Positions 55,923 to 64,000 of a stretch of DNA of 64,000 nt are shown piece after piece. The position numbers and the translations under genes were made by a program. The stretch spans positions 397,700-461,699 of the forward strand of contig NZ_MQVV01000017.1 in NCBI RefSeq assembly GCF_002954355.1, in the 5' to 3' direction. The stretch is from Nonlabens tegetincola. Its GTDB lineage: Bacteria; Bacteroidota; Bacteroidia; Flavobacteriales; Flavobacteriaceae. Position 1 is the first letter of the stretch, and each line of letters begins with the position of its first letter. The notes under the pieces were generated by a model. That model searched no databases. It was not told the DNA's origin and was given only the letters and a program-made list of their open reading frames with translations.

Positions 55923-56939
55923 CTAGGACTTTTTTAGAGTAGTTCCTCTATGATCAATGGTAAAATCTACTGTAGTTGTAGAAACTGGTTTTTTCTTGTT
56001 CCCAGTTAAACGATCAACTAGCATATCTACCGCAACGGCACCTATTTCCTCACCGTGTTGAGTAACTGTAGATAGAACAGGATCCGACAAATATGAAAAT
56101 TCCTCGCTAGAGAAACCTACAATTGATACGTCTTTAGGAATGTTATAATTGAGTCTATTAAGAGCACTTACCGCTACTAATCCCGATTTATTATCAATAC
56201 ATAGGACTCCATCAACATCGGGATGTACTTCACACATATTTTTTATGTATCCTCTTACATCTTTTGCATTGTCAACATTGATAATGATAGGTTCTTGATT
56301 AGTATTACTTGATTTTTCTAGAGCGGTTTTATATCCTAAAACCCTAAGTTTTGCAACGCTTAAATCTCCTAAAGTATTTATAAGTATTATCTTCTTACGA
56401 CCTTCTTCAATAAACATATTGACAGCGTTGAAGGTCGACATAAAGTCGTCTATTACTACCTTATCACATTCAATCGATTGTGAGGTCCTATCAAACATTA
56501 CTATAGGAACATCTTGTCTAAGTAAATCTTTCAGGTGGTTTAAATCATCTTTGGCCTGAGTCTCTTGTGAAATTGAGAGTATAAATCCATCAACACTACC
56601 ATTTGACAATAAGTTTATCGAGTCATTTTCTTTTGTAAAGGACTCATTTGAGATACATGTAATAATATTATACCCCAATTTATTTGCCTGTTGCTCAATC
56701 CCGTATAAGGTGTTTGCAAAGAAAGGGTTTAAAATATCTGGAATGATTACACCTAAGGTTTTAGTTTGTCTATTTTTTAAACTAAGTGCTAGTGTATTTG
56801 GGCGATAATTTAATTCTTTTGCGATTTCTTTCACTCTTTTAATAGTATCCTGACTAATTTCTGGACTATCCTTTAATGCCTTAGAAACAGTAGATACTGA
56901 AACACCTAGAGTGTTAGCCAAATCTTTAAGTGTAATCAT
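55923..56939 (-). CDS. LacI-family transcriptional regulator
   Basis: 338 residues. The N-terminal helix-turn-helix is TLKDLANTLGVSVSTVSKALKDS (about 3-25) with the hinge NYRPNTLALSLKN (about 46-58), followed by a periplasmic-binding-protein-like sensor domain (TLGVIIPDILNPFFANTLYGIEQ from about 61; DGVLCIDNKSGLVAVSAL; VSIVGFSSEEFSYLSDPVLSTV). It represses or activates carbohydrate genes in response to a sugar. No obvious target sugar operon lies next to it. A TATATTTG element is at 56960-56967 on the minus strand. Confidence 0.92.
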   Translation of the reverse strand: MITLKDLANTLGVSVSTVSKALKDSPEISQDTIKRVKEIAKELNYRPNTLALSLKNRQTKTLGVIIPDILNPFFANTLYGIEQQANKLGYNIITCISNESFTKENDSINLLSNGSVDGFILSISQETQAKDDLNHLKDLLRQDVPIVMFDRTSQSIECDKVVIDDFMSTFNAVNMFIEEGRKKIILINTLGDLSVAKLRVLGYKTALEKSSNTNQEPIIINVDNAKDVRGYIKNMCEVHPDVDGVLCIDNKSGLVAVSALNRLNYNIPKDVSIVGFSSEEFSYLSDPVLSTVTQHGEEIGAVAVDMLVDRLTGNKKKPVSTTTVDFTIDHRGTTLKKS

Positions 56940-56959
56940 GATTTACCTTTTGTATTTCA

Positions 56960-56967
56960 CAAATATA
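56960..56967 (-). promoter_or_regulatory. Putative -7 element (TATATTTG) for the LacI-type gene
   Basis: TAnnTTTG match on the minus strand, 20 nt before the ATG at 56939. Confidence 0.4.
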
Positions 56968-57132
56968 ATGAACAAGCAACTAGCACTTAAAAAGCCATAG
57001 TCAAACCTTAATTATTAATAACATTTTCTTTTAAACCTTTACAATGGCCCAACAAAGCAATAGGAATAATAAATTTAAAAAATGTATTTCTAATAATTAG
57101 ATATGAGCTATGGCTTCAGTCTTTTTTTACGA

Positions 57133-59112
57133 TTATTTACTCACTACAATAAACTCAGACCTTCTGTTAAGTTGGTGTTGCTCCTCGGTACAATCAACAC
57201 CATTTGAACATTCGTTAACCAATTGAAATTCTCCGTAACCTTGCGCTGTCAATCTATCTGCTTTGATTCCTTTCATTATTAAATAAGCCCTAGTAGACTT
57301 AGCTCTGCGGTCACTTAATTTCATATTATATAAATCCGGCGCACGGCTATCTGTATGGGATCTAATATCTACTTTAACAGTAGGAAATGCCTTCATAAAT
57401 TGTAACACCTTTTGCAGTTCAACTTCTGCATCAGGTCTTATATTAGATTTATCAAAGTCAAAATATATCATAGGTATATCGAGCACGCTAGCTAGATCAT
57501 CACCGATTTGAAGGTTCTTAATCTTATCATCAATAGACCTTTTTAATGATATAGGTAAATCTATGGTAGCAATAACATCTGGCGTTGTTGTTACTGCATC
57601 GGCAGGAGCGTACTCTTCTTTGGATGCTTGGATGGAATATGTTGATTCACATAGCACTGTAAAGGAATAGGCTGCGTCCTTTTTAACAATTACTCGTTCT
57701 ACCTCGTTATTATCTACATCTAAAAGAACAACGGTTGCTCCTGGGATTAATTCTCCCGTTTCTTCATCTGTTACTACTCCTACTATTTCGTCCTTACAAG
57801 CTAAAGGCTTGTTTTGCCTTAAACTATATATATCATCAAGACCTTGTCCTGATTTTCTATTTGAACTAAAGTAACCCGTCATAGTGCTATCCTTAATGAC
57901 AAATGAAAAGTCATCGTAAGAACTATTAATAGGTTTTCCTACATTGGTGATTTTTAACTTTTCGCCATCATGAGCTTCTGCAAGTGAAGTCACAAAAACA
58001 TCTAATCCTCCTAATCCCATGTGACCTGTAGATGAAAAATAAAGGTCCTCTTTTTCTGAAATAAATGGGAATAACTCCTTCCCTATTGTATTTACAGCAG
58101 CAAGATTCATAGGCTCTGATAAAGTGCCTGTCGAATCTATTTCAACATACCAGATATCTGAACTACTCTTTCCATCCAAACCTAGTACACTTCCAGGTCT
58201 ATCGCTAGAGAAATACAACCTAGATTCTTCTTCATTTAAAGCTGGGTGAGCTGTTGACCACTCGTCGCTATTGATTGCTAGTTCTTCTATATTTCCCCAT
58301 CCGTCTTCTGTTTTACTAGCTCTAAATATTTTCAACTTATTTATTTCATCTTTACTTTTCTTATACTTTTTATTGAAATAATTATTGCTGGTGTAATAGA
58401 TCGTTTGACCGTCTTTCGTGAATACTGCATTACTTTCATGAAATTTAGTATTCAACTTTTGATCGCCATTTCCAAATTTTCTAGGATTAACAAGTTCTAA
58501 ACTTGCACTATCAATTTGAGCAACATATAAATCTAAAAACTGTCGTTCACTCCATTTATGACGTCTGTTAATCATAGAAGCAGAATCCTTTGAACTTGCA
58601 TATACCACTTCATTACTCCCATTAAGATAAGCGGTTCCAAATTCTTGAGACTCACTATTTATCTCTAAATTTTTAATGGTATATCTCCATGATTGAAGTT
58701 CAATCATCTCAAGATAATTTTTATCGTTTACAAAAATTTCAGTAAAAGAATCAGCTCCCTTAATTTTTTGATATTCTACTAATAACGCATCAGCCTTATC
58801 GTAATCCTTTACCGCTTTTAAACTTTGAACATATCTAAAATAGTATTCACTTTCTATTGCGCCATCGTTATTCTCAAATAGTTTTGTATACCATTTGTGT
58901 GAATTTGAATAGTCGTTATTGAAGTAATAAGTATCTCCTAGTTTTTTATAGACATTACTTGTCCCGTAACCGTCCTCCACCATATTTAAATACATTTGTT
59001 GTGCATCAATAAAAGCATACTCATCATATACTTTATCTGGCTCTATTACATTTCTATCTTGAGCGAGAGATATCGTGGAAACTAATCCTAGTATAACAAT
59101 TAAATATTTCAT
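57133..59112 (-). CDS. OmpA-family protein with TPR, PD40 propeller and carboxypeptidase-regulatory domains (PorE-like)
   Basis: 659 residues with signal peptide (MKYLIVILGLVSTISLAQ). TPR hairpins come first (about 25-130; KLGDTYYFNNDYSNSHKWYT), then a PD40/WD40-like propeller (about 165-430; TIYYTSNNYF, RLYFSSDRPGSVLG, DLYFSSTGHMGLGGLDVFV), a carboxypeptidase-regulatory-like beta domain (about 440-525; IVGVVTDEETGELIPGATVVL) and the OmpA domain (about 545-659; IYFDFDKSNIRPDAEVEL, SHTDSRAPDLYNMKLSDRRA). This is the layout of PorE, which ties the T9SS to peptidoglycan, and of paralogs encoded with SprF-like proteins. It is 18 nt downstream of the SprF-like gene. Confidence 0.9.
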   Translation of the reverse strand: MKYLIVILGLVSTISLAQDRNVIEPDKVYDEYAFIDAQQMYLNMVEDGYGTSNVYKKLGDTYYFNNDYSNSHKWYTKLFENNDGAIESEYYFRYVQSLKAVKDYDKADALLVEYQKIKGADSFTEIFVNDKNYLEMIELQSWRYTIKNLEINSESQEFGTAYLNGSNEVVYASSKDSASMINRRHKWSERQFLDLYVAQIDSASLELVNPRKFGNGDQKLNTKFHESNAVFTKDGQTIYYTSNNYFNKKYKKSKDEINKLKIFRASKTEDGWGNIEELAINSDEWSTAHPALNEEESRLYFSSDRPGSVLGLDGKSSSDIWYVEIDSTGTLSEPMNLAAVNTIGKELFPFISEKEDLYFSSTGHMGLGGLDVFVTSLAEAHDGEKLKITNVGKPINSSYDDFSFVIKDSTMTGYFSSNRKSGQGLDDIYSLRQNKPLACKDEIVGVVTDEETGELIPGATVVLLDVDNNEVERVIVKKDAAYSFTVLCESTYSIQASKEEYAPADAVTTTPDVIATIDLPISLKRSIDDKIKNLQIGDDLASVLDIPMIYFDFDKSNIRPDAEVELQKVLQFMKAFPTVKVDIRSHTDSRAPDLYNMKLSDRRAKSTRAYLIMKGIKADRLTAQGYGEFQLVNECSNGVDCTEEQHQLNRRSEFIVVSK

Positions 59113-59130
59113 TTTAACTTTTTAATTTTA

Positions 59131-60066
59131 TTAAAAGAATCTTGGTGTGATAATTCTATCGTAGCTGTTGAACAATTCAAATCGCAAGAATAATTCATAA
59201 CTACCGTCGTTGTATATCGCATTACCTAATTCTGTAGTCTCGCGATCATAGGCAAATCCTATCATCATTTGATCACTTATTTGAAATCCTACTAATCCAG
59301 TAACAGCAGCACTCCACCTATAGGCCGCTCCTACTGTGAACTTCTCGTTGAATAAGAAATTTGCCGTTAGGTCAACCTGTAAAGGTGCTCCTTGTACCAT
59401 CTTTACTAGTCCAGCTGGCTTGAACTTAATGTTATCATTTAAATCAAAAACATATCCCACGGTTCCAAATAAGTGTATACGCTCCTCTGCTATAAACGTG
59501 GCTGAACTCGTGTCGTTATCTTCATCAAAATGATCCGTCTGTAATAAATTAGGCGAACTCAATCCTACGTAAAACCTCTCCGTATGATAATACAGTCCTA
59601 ATCCTACAGTAGGTGACAATCTATTGTCTACATTCTCACTCAATCTAGGATCTCCTGGATCAAAAATATTTAGCTTATTAAAATCAACATTTAACACGTG
59701 GATTCCTCCCTTAAGTCCAAAGCTTAATCTTGCCTCGTCTCCTACGGGAATCGTATAACTAAAATCTGCCGCTACATAGGTCTCATCAGCTGGTCCTATT
59801 TCGTCATTCACAACACTCAAACCTAACCCTACTCTACTATTGGCAATAGGAGTATGAAACGACAAAGTTTGTGTGCGTGGTGCTCCATCCAATCCAACCC
59901 ATTGACTACGATGTAATCCAACTATACTCGCTACACCGCGATTACCAGCATAGGCCGGATTTATAACTATCGGATTATACATATACTGACTGTACTGTGG
60001 ATCCTGTTGAGCTGTTAACGCTTTCGCGAAAGCGAAAAAAACAAAGACAACTATTAATTTTTTCAT
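59131..60066 (-). CDS. PorP/SprF-family T9SS outer-membrane protein
   Basis: 311 residues. The mature start QQDPQYSQYMYNPIVINPAYAG and GNRGVASIVGLHRSQWVGLDGAP are the PorP/SprF signature (given here in two separate parts), followed by beta strands of an outer-membrane barrel. In Flavobacterium, SprF is needed to secrete the type B cargo SprB, so this paralog likely serves the adjacent type B adhesin. The signal peptide VVFVFFAFAKALTA contains a palindrome-encoded AFAKA. It lies 62 nt downstream of the adhesin gene and 18 nt upstream of the OmpA gene. Confidence 0.93.
   Translation of the reverse strand: MKKLIVVFVFFAFAKALTAQQDPQYSQYMYNPIVINPAYAGNRGVASIVGLHRSQWVGLDGAPRTQTLSFHTPIANSRVGLGLSVVNDEIGPADETYVAADFSYTIPVGDEARLSFGLKGGIHVLNVDFNKLNIFDPGDPRLSENVDNRLSPTVGLGLYYHTERFYVGLSSPNLLQTDHFDEDNDTSSATFIAEERIHLFGTVGYVFDLNDNIKFKPAGLVKMVQGAPLQVDLTANFLFNEKFTVGAAYRWSAAVTGLVGFQISDQMMIGFAYDRETTELGNAIYNDGSYELFLRFELFNSYDRIITPRFF
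60019..60034. repeat. Iterated palindrome copy 14 (intragenic, signal peptide)
   Basis: Perfect CGCTTTCGCGAAAGCG in the SprF-like gene; it encodes AFAKA near the end of the signal peptide. Confidence 0.9.
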
Positions 60067-60128
60067 GCTTGTATTCTTAATAATTAATCTAGACTTAGAC
60101 TTCCATCTAAGCCTAGATTTATTTCATT

Positions 60129-63100
60129 TTATCTGATGTATAAATAACCGGCCAATTTCTGAGTTTTTCCAAAATCATCTATATATTCTACTACATAGAA
60201 GTATGTACCAGTCGGTAATTTCTCACCTTGCTCGACGGTAACTCGTCCTTCTGAAACACCTTCAAACCTACGAGTTTCATTATCGTAATTCTCAGTATTA
60301 TAAACCTCAATACCCCATCTATTATAGATATGAACTGTATTCTCAAAATTCTCAATACCTTCTAATATGAAATAATCATTTCTACCATCCTCATTAGGCG
60401 TAACTGCATTCCATACTCTTATTCGACGTGGATCTGAATCTAGATAATCTGGAATTCCATCACCATCGATATCACTAGTATCTCCTGTGTTTGGATTACC
60501 ATCTCCATCTGGATTTGGCCCTTCATCCATAGTATCAATTCCATCGCCATCATCGTCTGTATCTAGGTAGTCTGGTATGCCATCTCCATCAGAGTCTTGA
60601 TCGGTAGGATCATTATCACCATCGTAGTCTTCAAAAATCGTATCTACACCATCTCCATCATCATCGGTATCAAAAACATCTGGAACACCATCTCCATCTG
60701 TATCACCTCTTGTAAGTTCCACTCCATTTGGAACATTATCCATATCACAATCTGCATCTAACCATTCTTGAGAAGGTGTTGTTGATTGATCATCTAGATT
60801 AACACTACATGGATCTTGTGGATCTGTAGGATCTCCACCGTTTGGAGGGAATAATTCATCAATATTGGATACGCCATCTCCATCACAATCTAAGACATCC
60901 CATGCTCCTGATGCCAGACTTACGTCTTGTGATATTGAGTCATAATCACATGGATCTTGAGTATCAGTCCCGTCTATTAATTCCTGTCCGTTAGTTACTC
61001 CATCACCATCACAATCTAACATAGCCCATTCATCACTTGGAGCTATTGTCTGACTAGTGGTAAGATAATCACAAGGATCATTTAGATCAGTACCGTCTGC
61101 GATCTCATCACCATTAGTAACTCCATCACCGTCACAATCTGCATCTAGAAAATCGCCTCCTTGAGTTAAAGTAATACTTCCTACTATTAGATCACAAGGA
61201 TCAATTGGATCAGTCCCATCGATTATTTCATCACCGTTAGTAACACCATCACCATCACAGTCTAGCGCATTCCAAACTGATGTTACTATTGTTAAATCTT
61301 GGCTGTTCACATCATAATTACAAGGATCTTGTGGGTCGGTTCCATCATTTAATTCGGTACCGTTTGAAACACCGTCACCATCACAATCAGCACCTTGCCA
61401 CCCTGGAGAAGTAACAGACACATCCTGTTGTGATGCATCGTAATCACATGGGTCATTAGGATCTGTTCCTGATGTTAATTCGTCTCCATTAGTCACTCCA
61501 TCACCATCACAGTCTGCTGACAAATAGTCTCCTGATTGAGCTACCGTAATACTTCCAACATTTAAATCACACGGATCGTTTGGATCAGTTCCGTCTGCTA
61601 TCTCATCAGCATCGGTTACTCCATCTCCATCACAATCTACTGTGCTGGTTACTGCTACTGTTATTTGTGACACGTTGTAATCACACGGATCGTTAGGGTT
61701 AGTTCCATCTGGTGTACTTGGATCTCCATCTGGACCATTGATCTCATCAGCATCCGTTACTCCATCTCCATCACAATCAACTGTGCTGGTCACTGGAACT
61801 GTAATACTACCTTGATCATAATCACAAGCATCGTTTGGATCGGTTCCGTCTGCAATCTCATCAGCATCTGTCACTCCATCTCCATCACAGTCTACTGTGC
61901 TGGTTACTGATACTGTAATATCTGCAACATTATAACTACATGCATCGTTTGGATCGGTTCCTGCGGCTATCTCATCAGCGTCAGTTACTCCATCTCCGTC
62001 ACAATCTACACCACTTGTTACTGCTAAAGTCACACTTGCTGGATCATAACTACACGCATCGTTTGGATCGGTTCCGTCTGCTATCTCATCAGCATCGGTT
62101 ACTCCATCGCCATCACAATCTACTGTGCTTGTTACTGCTACTGTTATTTGTGACAAGTTGTAATCACATGGATCGTTAGGGTTAGTACCATCTGGTGTAC
62201 CTGGATCTCCATCTGGACCATTGATCTCATCAGCATCGATTACTCCATCTCCATCACAGTCTACTGTGCTGGTTACTGGTACAGTTACGCTACTTTCGTT
62301 ATAACTACAAGCATCGTTTGGATCGGTTCCGTCTGCAATCTCATCAGCATCTATCACACCATCTCCATCACAGTCTACTGTGCTCGTTACTGCTACAGTA
62401 ATATCTACAACATTGTAACTACACGCATCGTTCGGATCGGTTCCTGCGGCTATCTCATCAGCGTCAGTTACTCCATCTCCGTCACAATCTACACCACTTG
62501 TTACTGCTAAAGTCACACTTGCTGGATCATAACTACACGCATCGTTTGGATCGGTTCCGTCTGCTATCTCATCAGCATCGGTTACTCCATCGCCATCACA
62601 ATCTACTGTGCTTGTTACTGCTATTGTTATTTGTGACACGTTGTAATCACATGGATCGTTAGGGTTAGTACCATCTGGTGTACCTGGATCTCCATCTGGA
62701 CCATTGATCTCATCAGCATCGATTACTCCATCTCCATCACAATCTACTGTGCTGGTTACTGGTACAGTTACGCTACTTACGTTATAACTACAAGCATCGT
62801 TTGGATCGGTTCCGTCTGCAATCTCATCGGCATCTATCACGCCATCTCCATCACAGTCTACTGTGCTAGTAACTGATACCGTAATATCTGCAACATTGTA
62901 GCTACATGCATCGTTTGGATCGGTTCCTGCTGCTATCTCATCAGCATCCGTTACTCCATCTCCGTCACAATCTACACCACTTGTTACTGATACTGTTACA
63001 CTTGCTGGATCATAACTACACGCATCGTTTGGATCGGTTCCATCTGCTATCTCATCAGCATCGGTCACTCCATCTCCATCACAATCTACTGTGCTCGTTA

Positions 63101-64000
63101 CTGATACTGTTATCTGTGACACGTTGTAATCACATGGATCGTTAGGGTTAGTACCATCTGGTGTACCTGGATCTCCATCTGGACCATTGATCTCATCAGC
63201 ATCGATTACTCCATCTCCATCACAATCTACTGTGCTGGTTACTGGTACAGTTACGCTACTTACGTTATAACTACAAGCATCGTTTGGATCGGTTCCGTCT
63301 GCTATCTCATCAGCATCTATCACTCCATCGCCATCACAATCTACTGTGCTCGTTACTGCTACTGTTACATCTGCAACATTGTAACTACATGCATCGTTTG
63401 GATCGGTTCCGTTTGCTATCTCATCAGCATCGGTTACTCCATCTTCATCACAATCTACCATACTCGTTACTGCTAACGTAACACTTGATGGATCATAACT
63501 ACATGGATCGTTTGGATCGGTTCCATCTGCTATCTCATCAGCATCGGTCACTCCATCTCCATCACAATCTACTGTGCTCGTTACTGATACTGTTACATCT
63601 GCAACATTGTAACTACATGCATCGTTTGGATCGGTTCCGTTTGCTATCTCATCAGCATCGGTTACTCCATCTCCATCACAATCTACCATACTCGTTACTG
63701 CTAACGTAACACTTGATGGATCATAACTACATGGATCGTTTGGATCGGTTCCATCTGCTGTATTTGGATCTCCATCTGGACCATTAATCTCATCAGCATC
63801 CGTTACTCCATCTCCATCACAGTCTACTGTGCTGGTTACTGATACTGTAATATCTGCAACATTATAACTACATGCATCGTTTGGATCCGTTCCGTTTGCT
63901 ATCTCATCAGCATCCGTTACTCCGTCTCCATCACAATCTACCATACTCGTTACTGCTAACGTAACACTTGCTGGATCATAACTACACGCATCGTTCGGAT
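60129..64000 (-). CDS. Giant Asp-rich T9SS type B adhesin, N-terminus outside window
   Basis: The frame stays open to the window edge, so the true start is beyond 64000; the Met at 63944 is internal to a repeat. At least 1290 residues are visible. Units of 38 or 47 residues ([22 protein letters not shown] then ACSYN..., linker TVSVTST) repeat throughout; the DxDGDG pattern is like calcium-binding thrombospondin type 3 repeats. Then come diverged units ([13 protein letters not shown]), a classical TSP3 block ([19 protein letters not shown]) and the type B C-terminal signal ([39 protein letters not shown], ending AGYLYIR). Export by T9SS is expected with the SprF-like protein encoded downstream. 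Confidence 0.92.
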   Translation of the reverse strand, partial: PNDACSYDPASVTLAVTSMVDCDGDGVTDADEIANGTDPNDACSYNVADITVSVTSTVDCDGDGVTDADEINGPDGDPNTADGTDPNDPCSYDPSSVTLAVTSMVDCDGDGVTDADEIANGTDPNDACSYNVADVTVSVTSTVDCDGDGVTDADEIADGTDPNDPCSYDPSSVTLAVTSMVDCDEDGVTDADEIANGTDPNDACSYNVADVTVAVTSTVDCDGDGVIDADEIADGTDPNDACSYNVSSVTVPVTSTVDCDGDGVIDADEINGPDGDPGTPDGTNPNDPCDYNVSQITVSVTSTVDCDGDGVTDADEIADGTDPNDACSYDPASVTVSVTSGVDCDGDGVTDADEIAAGTDPNDACSYNVADITVSVTSTVDCDGDGVIDADEIADGTDPNDACSYNVSSVTVPVTSTVDCDGDGVIDADEINGPDGDPGTPDGTNPNDPCDYNVSQITIAVTSTVDCDGDGVTDADEIADGTDPNDACSYDPASVTLAVTSGVDCDGDGVTDADEIAAGTDPNDACSYNVVDITVAVTSTVDCDGDGVIDADEIADGTDPNDACSYNESSVTVPVTSTVDCDGDGVIDADEINGPDGDPGTPDGTNPNDPCDYNLSQITVAVTSTVDCDGDGVTDADEIADGTDPNDACSYDPASVTLAVTSGVDCDGDGVTDADEIAAGTDPNDACSYNVADITVSVTSTVDCDGDGVTDADEIADGTDPNDACDYDQGSITVPVTSTVDCDGDGVTDADEINGPDGDPSTPDGTNPNDPCDYNVSQITVAVTSTVDCDGDGVTDADEIADGTDPNDPCDLNVGSITVAQSGDYLSADCDGDGVTNGDELTSGTDPNDPCDYDASQQDVSVTSPGWQGADCDGDGVSNGTELNDGTDPQDPCNYDVNSQDLTIVTSVWNALDCDGDGVTNGDEIIDGTDPIDPCDLIVGSITLTQGGDFLDADCDGDGVTNGDEIADGTDLNDPCDYLTTSQTIAPSDEWAMLDCDGDGVTNGQELIDGTDTQDPCDYDSISQDVSLASGAWDVLDCDGDGVSNIDELFPPNGGDPTDPQDPCSVNLDDQSTTPSQEWLDADCDMDNVPNGVELTRGDTDGDGVPDVFDTDDDGDGVDTIFEDYDGDNDPTDQDSDGDGIPDYLDTDDDGDGIDTMDEGPNPDGDGNPNTGDTSDIDGDGIPDYLDSDPRRIRVWNAVTPNEDGRNDYFILEGIENFENTVHIYNRWGIEVYNTENYDNETRRFEGVSEGRVTVEQGEKLPTGTYFYVVEYIDDFGKTQKLAGYLYIR
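61560..64000 (-). repeat. Tandem 38/47-codon repeats with a 483-bp higher-order period
   Basis: The marker GGTGTAC (insert-bearing 47-codon unit) recurs at 61711, 62194, 62677 and 63160, exactly 483 bp apart; the CTGCGG/CTGCTG marker recurs at 61961, 62444 and 62927, again 483 bp apart. 483 bp equals three 38-codon units plus one 47-codon unit. Right of about 63370 a two-unit 228-bp period appears (63411, 63639). Confidence 0.92.

Noticed and set aside
61940..63709. Plus-strand open frames (HRLDRF / LLSHQH repeats)
   Set aside because: They are antisense shadows of the adhesin repeats, with no separate signals.
61560..64000. CRISPR-like array of regular repeats
   Set aside because: The repeats are in frame, encode Asp-rich protein units and lack unique spacers; no cas genes are present.

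Overview
This window comes from a marine-type member of the Bacteroidota, most likely the family Flavobacteriaceae. The evidence is an AT-rich composition, type IX secretion (T9SS) cargo with type A and type B C-terminal signals, a PorP/SprF-like protein, DUF3667, DUF4293 and DUF1599 proteins, a Rho factor with a long Asn-rich insert, and several starts preceded by the TAnnTTTG -7 promoter element of this phylum. Genus cannot be fixed from sequence alone; a Nonlabens/Dokdonia-like organism is a guess. A 16-bp palindrome, CGCTTTCGCGAAAGCG, or a close variant occurs 14 times and is the most striking non-genic signal.

Layout. 1-2.8 kb: 5' part of a large secreted TPR protein. 2.9-7.7 kb: ftsE followed by a surface-polysaccharide group (three GT2 enzymes, one GT-B enzyme, a lone FdtA-like sugar ketoisomerase). 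7.8-19 kb: housekeeping genes (E2 acyltransferase, recR, DUF1599, folP, cdaA, two tandem DUF3667 membrane proteins, an ABC exporter, truA, a phosphodiesterase, DUF4293). 19.2-22.9 kb: rho, a Cys-rich lipoprotein, a coiled-coil membrane protein and a 50-residue small ORF. 22.9-32.8 kb: an accessory region, with two paralogous secreted proteins and an OmpA-type protein facing an ECF sigma / membrane TPR (putative anti-sigma) / TPR-CHAT protease operon and a T9SS-secreted protein. 32.8-37.5 kb: rpsT, tRNA-Glu, proS, a Trp/Gly/Ser/Arg-rich lipoprotein and a FadL-like porin gene broken by a frameshift near its 3' end. 37.7-42.9 kb: a 1721-residue T9SS type B adhesin. 43-56.9 kb: folE, cysS, yidD, a Na+ symporter, a CoA-binding protein, fabH, alkB, SdpI-like plus a degenerate alpha/beta hydrolase, a DUF819 transporter, a DUF4369 lipoprotein, manA, a PTPS/QueD protein, idi and a LacI regulator. 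57.1-64 kb: OmpA/TPR protein, PorP/SprF-like protein and a giant Asp-rich type B adhesin that runs off the right edge.

How the parts work together. The best candidate for an undescribed system is 26.8-31.1 kb. An ECF sigma factor overlaps a single-pass membrane protein with cytoplasmic N-terminus and outside TPR domain; next comes a lipoprotein-signal, TPR-rich, C-terminally membrane-anchored CHAT (caspase-like) protease with an intact His/Cys pair. This resembles, without any CRISPR parts, the logic of type III-E Craspase, where a TPR-CHAT protease cleaves an inhibitor linked to an ECF sigma factor. A second theme is surface display: the 57-64 kb operon pairs a type B T9SS cargo with its SprF-like partner and an OmpA anchor. 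Other notable points are a triad-less alpha/beta hydrolase, the single-base frameshift in the porin gene, and 483-bp and 588-bp higher-order repeats in the two giant adhesins.
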